This document shows, piece by piece, positions 61,045 through 64,000 of a stretch of DNA of 64,000 bases. Both the position numbers and the translations under genes were made by a program. Each line of letters opens with the position of its first letter. The stretch's first letter is position 1. This stretch comes from Erwinia sorbitola (GTDB lineage Bacteria; Pseudomonadota; Gammaproteobacteria; Enterobacterales; Enterobacteriaceae), in contig NZ_CP046509.1 in NCBI RefSeq assembly GCF_009738185.1, positions 3,227,501 to 3,291,500 of the forward strand, in the 5' to 3' direction. Below the pieces are notes generated by a model. The model worked only from the letters and a program-made list of their open reading frames with translations, ran no database searches and was not told the origin of the DNA.

Positions 61045-61170
61045 GTACCTGGCCTGTACAGCCTGCAAAGAGTGCCCCGTGCATTCAGCTAACTAAGCTG
61101 TACCGGCCATCACGCCTGCGCCTCCACCGGGCAGCCGATTTCCTAATAGAGAGACAAACTCAAAAACGCC

Positions 61171-62049
61171 ATGAGCGATGACCATTCACAAAACAATGAC
61201 AGTCCCAGTAGCAAAAAGGGATTTTTTACGCTGATTCTCAACCAGCTGTTCCATGGTGAGCCGAAAAACCGCGATGATTTGCTGGAGCTGATCCGGGATT
61301 CTGAGCAGAATGACCTGATCGACCCGGACACCAGGGATATGCTGGAAGGCGTGATGGATATCGCCGAGCAGCGTGTACGCGACATCATGATCCCCCGCTC
61401 CCAGATGGTCACGCTGAAGCGTAACCAGACCCTGGAAGAGTGCCTGGCGGTGATTATTGAATCGGCTCATTCGCGCTTCCCGGTAATCAGCGAAGACAAA
61501 GACCATGTAGAAGGCATCCTGATGGCCAAAGATCTGCTGCCGTTTATGAGCAGTGAATCTGAGCCGTTCAGCATGGACAAGGTGCTGCGTCCTGCGGTTG
61601 TGGTTCCGGAAAGCAAACGCGTTGACCGGATGCTGAAAGAGTTTCGTTCACAGCGCTATCATATGGCGATTGTGATTGACGAATTTGGTGGCGTCTCCGG
61701 CCTGGTCACTATCGAGGATATCCTTGAGCTGATCGTGGGTGAAATCGAAGACGAATACGACGATGAAGAAGATCGTGATATTCGCCAACTCAGCCGCCAC
61801 ACCTATACCATTCGCGCCCTGACGCCAATTGAAGACTTCAACGAGGTCTTTAACACCCACTTCAGCGATGAAGAAGTGGATACGATCGGCGGTCTGGTTA
61901 TGCAGGGCTTTGGCCATCTGCCAGCACGCGGTGAAAGCATAGAGATCGATGGTTACCAGTTTAAAGTCGCGATGGCAGACAGCCGTCGTATTATTCAGGT
62001 TCACGTCAAAATCCCGGAAAATTCGCCGCAACCGACTCTGGAAGAGTAA
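61171..62049 (+). CDS. corC: CorC (YbeX), CBS-domain protein linked to magnesium/cobalt efflux and ribosome maintenance
   Basis: CorC has 292 residues: an N-terminal extension (1-65), a pair of CBS domains (about 70-190, IMIPRSQMVTLKRNQTLEECL and VIDEFGGVSGLVTIEDILELIVGEIEDEYDDEED), and the CorC_HlyC domain at the C-terminus (TIGGLVMQGFGHLPARGESIEIDGYQFKVA). It is soluble and 7 bp before lnt. Confidence 0.95.
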   Translation: MSDDHSQNNDSPSSKKGFFTLILNQLFHGEPKNRDDLLELIRDSEQNDLIDPDTRDMLEGVMDIAEQRVRDIMIPRSQMVTLKRNQTLEECLAVIIESAHSRFPVISEDKDHVEGILMAKDLLPFMSSESEPFSMDKVLRPAVVVPESKRVDRMLKEFRSQRYHMAIVIDEFGGVSGLVTIEDILELIVGEIEDEYDDEEDRDIRQLSRHTYTIRALTPIEDFNEVFNTHFSDEEVDTIGGLVMQGFGHLPARGESIEIDGYQFKVAMADSRRIIQVHVKIPENSPQPTLEE

Positions 62050-62056
62050 CCGACTT

Positions 62057-63592
62057 ATGGCAATTGCCTCATTATATCAGCGCCAGCGGGTTCGCCTGCT
62101 TTTAGCGCTAATCACGGGTGCCATTGGCACCCTTTCTTTCTCCCCTTATGATTTCTGGCCCGCGGCATTAGTCTCGCTGATTGGCCTGCAGGCGCTGACA
62201 CTCAGCCGTACCACTCGCCAGGCCAGCGCCATCGGCTTCGTCTGGGGTATGGGCCTGTTCGGCAGCGGCATCAACTGGGTTTACGTCAGCATCGCCACCT
62301 TTGGCGGTATGCCAGGCCCGGTCAACGTTTTCCTGGTAATACTGCTGGCAGCTTACCTCTCTCTTTATACCCTGCTGTTTGCCGCCCTGCTCAACCGCCT
62401 TAGCCCGAAAACCACGCTGCTGCGCCTCGCCCTCGCTGCGCCGGTATTGTGGCAAATCACCGAGTTCCTGCGCGGCTGGGTGCTGACAGGATTTCCGTGG
62501 TTACAGTTTGGCTATAGCCAGATTAATGGCCCGCTGAAAGGCCTGGCTCCGCTGCTGGGCGTCGAAGGCATCACCTTCCTGCTGATGATTATTGCCGGGC
62601 TTGCCGTCTATGCGATGCTTAAACGTCGCCTGGCCGCTGGTATTGCAGCTCTGGCACTGCTGCTGCTGCCGTGGCCGCTGCGTCAGATTAGCTGGTTCCA
62701 GCCGTTACCCGAACGTGCGGTAGAAGTGGCGCTGGTGCAGGGGAATATTGAGCAGTCGATGAAGTGGGATCCGGATCAGCTGATTAATACGCTGAAAACC
62801 TACACCGCTCTCAGCCGCCCGTTTGTAGGTAAAGCGCCGATAATCATCTGGCCGGAATCAGCGATTCCTGATCTGGAAACCCGTCAACAGCCATTCCTGA
62901 AGGCGATTGATGAGCAGCTGCGCTCTGGTGGCAGCAGCCTGGTCACCGGAATTGTTGATTCACGCCTCGAAAACAATCGCTACCACGATTACAACTCGAT
63001 TATCGTGCTGGGTGAATCACAGCCATACAGCTATTTGAGCAAAAATCGCTACCAGAAAAATCACCTGGTGCCGTTTGGCGAGTTCGTACCGCTGGAAACA
63101 CTGCTGCGGCCGCTGGCACCGTTCTTTGACCTGCCGATGTCATCTTTCAGCCGTGGTGACTACGTACAGCCGCAGCTTCAGGTCGCTGGCTACAACCTTA
63201 CCGCCGCCATCTGCTACGAGATTGTGCTGGGCCAGCAGGTGCGAGACAACTTCAGGCCGGATACCAACTTCCTGCTGACCATCTCTAATGATGCCTGGTT
63301 TGGCCACTCCATTGGCCCCTGGCAGCATTTACAAATGGCGCGTATGCGCGCACTGGAGCTGGGTCGCCCACTGCTGCGCAGCACTAACAACGGTGTGACG
63401 GCAGTGGTTGGTGCTGATGGTGATATTGCGCAGATTATTCCGCAGTTCAAAGCGGAAGTGCTGGCGGCAAAAGTAACGCCAGCCACCGGACTAACGCCTT
63501 ATGCGCGTTTTGGTAACTGGGGTATCTGGGCGATCTCATTGCTGTTTGCTCTGACAGGTCTGTTCTGCACCTGGCGTTCACGCCGTTCATAA
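62057..63592 (+). CDS. lnt: Apolipoprotein N-acyltransferase
   Basis: Lnt has 511 residues: six or more N-terminal TM helices (about 10-200), a nitrilase-like periplasmic domain with the catalytic triad in IIWPESAIPD (Glu), KNHLVPFGEF (Lys) and AAICYEIVLG (Cys), and a last TM helix near the end. It N-acylates lipoproteins such as Pal from this window. I used the ATG at 62057; the longer frame overlaps corC. Confidence 0.97.
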   Translation: MAIASLYQRQRVRLLLALITGAIGTLSFSPYDFWPAALVSLIGLQALTLSRTTRQASAIGFVWGMGLFGSGINWVYVSIATFGGMPGPVNVFLVILLAAYLSLYTLLFAALLNRLSPKTTLLRLALAAPVLWQITEFLRGWVLTGFPWLQFGYSQINGPLKGLAPLLGVEGITFLLMIIAGLAVYAMLKRRLAAGIAALALLLLPWPLRQISWFQPLPERAVEVALVQGNIEQSMKWDPDQLINTLKTYTALSRPFVGKAPIIIWPESAIPDLETRQQPFLKAIDEQLRSGGSSLVTGIVDSRLENNRYHDYNSIIVLGESQPYSYLSKNRYQKNHLVPFGEFVPLETLLRPLAPFFDLPMSSFSRGDYVQPQLQVAGYNLTAAICYEIVLGQQVRDNFRPDTNFLLTISNDAWFGHSIGPWQHLQMARMRALELGRPLLRSTNNGVTAVVGADGDIAQIIPQFKAEVLAAKVTPATGLTPYARFGNWGIWAISLLFALTGLFCTWRSRRS

Positions 63593-63600
63593 CTCCACCC

Positions 63601-63637
63601 GGGCGAGGCATGCCTCGCCCTGCATTTTAATCCTCAC
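63601..63637 (+). terminator. Palindromic terminator after lnt
   Basis: GGGCGAGG (63601-63608) and CCTCGCCC (63613-63620) are perfect inverted repeats around CATG, followed by TGCATTTTAATCC. It resembles the first hairpin after gltA (21224-21243), which has the same CATG loop. Confidence 0.75.
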
Positions 63638-63681
63638 ATCCCCCCACAGCTTATGCTGCATTTCTGTTAAAAAACCGCCGT

Positions 63682-63697
63682 TGGCACGATGATTGCA
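63682..63697 (+). promoter_or_regulatory. Sigma54-type promoter in front of the presumed gltI
   Basis: TGGCAC (63682-63687), then TTGCA (63693-63697), with GG and GC exactly 10 bp apart (63683-63684 and 63695-63696), is the full consensus -24/-12 element. Transcription would start near 63708 and leave a leader of about 285 nt. glt (glutamate/aspartate ABC) transport fits nitrogen control. Confidence 0.8.
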
Positions 63698-63782
63698 AAA
63701 TATTTCCGTGAAACGTGTGTCAGCCCGATAACAAGTCGATACGAAATCGCTCCCGCACCGCCATGGCGCAGTAACTGCACCC

Positions 63783-63860
63783 TTGCGAAGCATTGCGGAT
63801 AAAACCGCACTGAATTGGTGCGGCGCACCTCGCAAAAAAGAAACTTTTTCGTATCACGCC
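63783..63860 (+). other. Structured leader of the presumed glt transcript
   Basis: Nested inverted repeats: outer TTGCGA (63783-63788) with TCGCAA (63830-63835), inner CCGCAC (63805-63810) with GTGCGG (63818-63823), and adjacent AAAAAG with CTTTTT (about 63833-63849). They lie inside the long leader between the sigma54-type promoter and the last start codon in the window. No coding frame of interest is visible from 63638 to 63994. Confidence 0.45.
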
Positions 63861-63994
63861 ATTAACATTCAGCTATGTTATTGGGGAAAGGCACCGCTTA
63901 TAAGTCTGAATAAAACAGATAACTAGCAGGAAACACACATCACATCATGTCGGCGTAAGTTTATTGCGCGCTACAACTGCAAAGGAGTTGGAAA

Positions 63995-64000
63995 ATGAAA
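63995..64000 (+). CDS. gltI: First two codons of a gene, probably glutamate/aspartate-binding protein GltI (partial)
   Basis: Only ATGAAA is in the window, behind AAAGGAGTTGGAAA, an excellent ribosome site. In E. coli lnt is followed by gltI-gltJKL, and a sigma54-type promoter at 63682-63697 fits nitrogen-controlled glutamate uptake. The identity is inferred from position alone. Confidence 0.5.

Overview
The window is a typical enterobacterial chromosome segment. Protein sequences and gene order follow the Escherichia coli 16-17 min region (tol-pal, cyd, suc-sdh-gltA, pxp, phrB, pgm-seqA, fldA-fur, glnS, nag, asnB, a Met/Leu/Gln tRNA cluster, ubiF-miaB-lnt) closely enough that most genes can be named with confidence. 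Sequence divergence and the local gene losses and gains suggest an Erwinia/Pantoea-like member of the Enterobacterales rather than Escherichia or Salmonella. I cannot fix the genus by eye.

Layout: (1) 55-6305, minus strand: ybgC-tolQRAB-pal-cpoB, the trans-envelope Tol-Pal machine, behind cydABX-ybgE (bd oxidase, to 9044). (2) 9671-19296, minus: sdhCDAB-sucABCD, with gltA divergent at 19925; together these cover the citrate-to-malate TCA half. In E. coli mngR-mngAB lies between sucD and cydA; here that interval is only an AT-rich control region. (3) 21277-26815, minus: a 5-oxoproline module, pxpB-pxpC-pxpA followed by two membrane proteins (DUF969, DUF979), the pyroglutamyl peptidase pcp and nei. 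(4) 26997-30493, minus: ybgI, phrB, a two-domain DUF523-DUF1722 protein, and ybfA. (5) An orphan kdpE at 30796 where E. coli has kdpFABCDE. (6) pgm, seqA, ybfF, ybfE, fldA, fur. (7) 36911-45342: a variable block between fur and glnS with a chiP-chb chitin operon, the tryptophan permease mtr, and an MFS/NTF2-like pair divergent from a LysR regulator. (8) glnS; nagE divergent from nagBACD; asnB; six tRNA genes; ubiF; miaB-ybeZ-ybeY-corC-lnt; and the first two codons of a gene that by synteny and a sigma54-type promoter is probably gltI.

Functional links: chiP, chb, nagE and nagBA form one route from chitin oligosaccharides to fructose-6-phosphate, and palindromes resembling NagC operators lie in front of both chiP and nagE/nagB. 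Pcp, the DUF969/DUF979 pair and PxpABC would similarly release, possibly transport, and hydrolyse pyroglutamate to glutamate. I saw no phage, insertion sequence, CRISPR array, toxin-antitoxin pair or clear defence system. The most unusual features are the lone KdpE, the extended pyroglutamate cluster, the DUF523-DUF1722 protein beside phrB, and the long structured leader behind the sigma54-type promoter at the right end.
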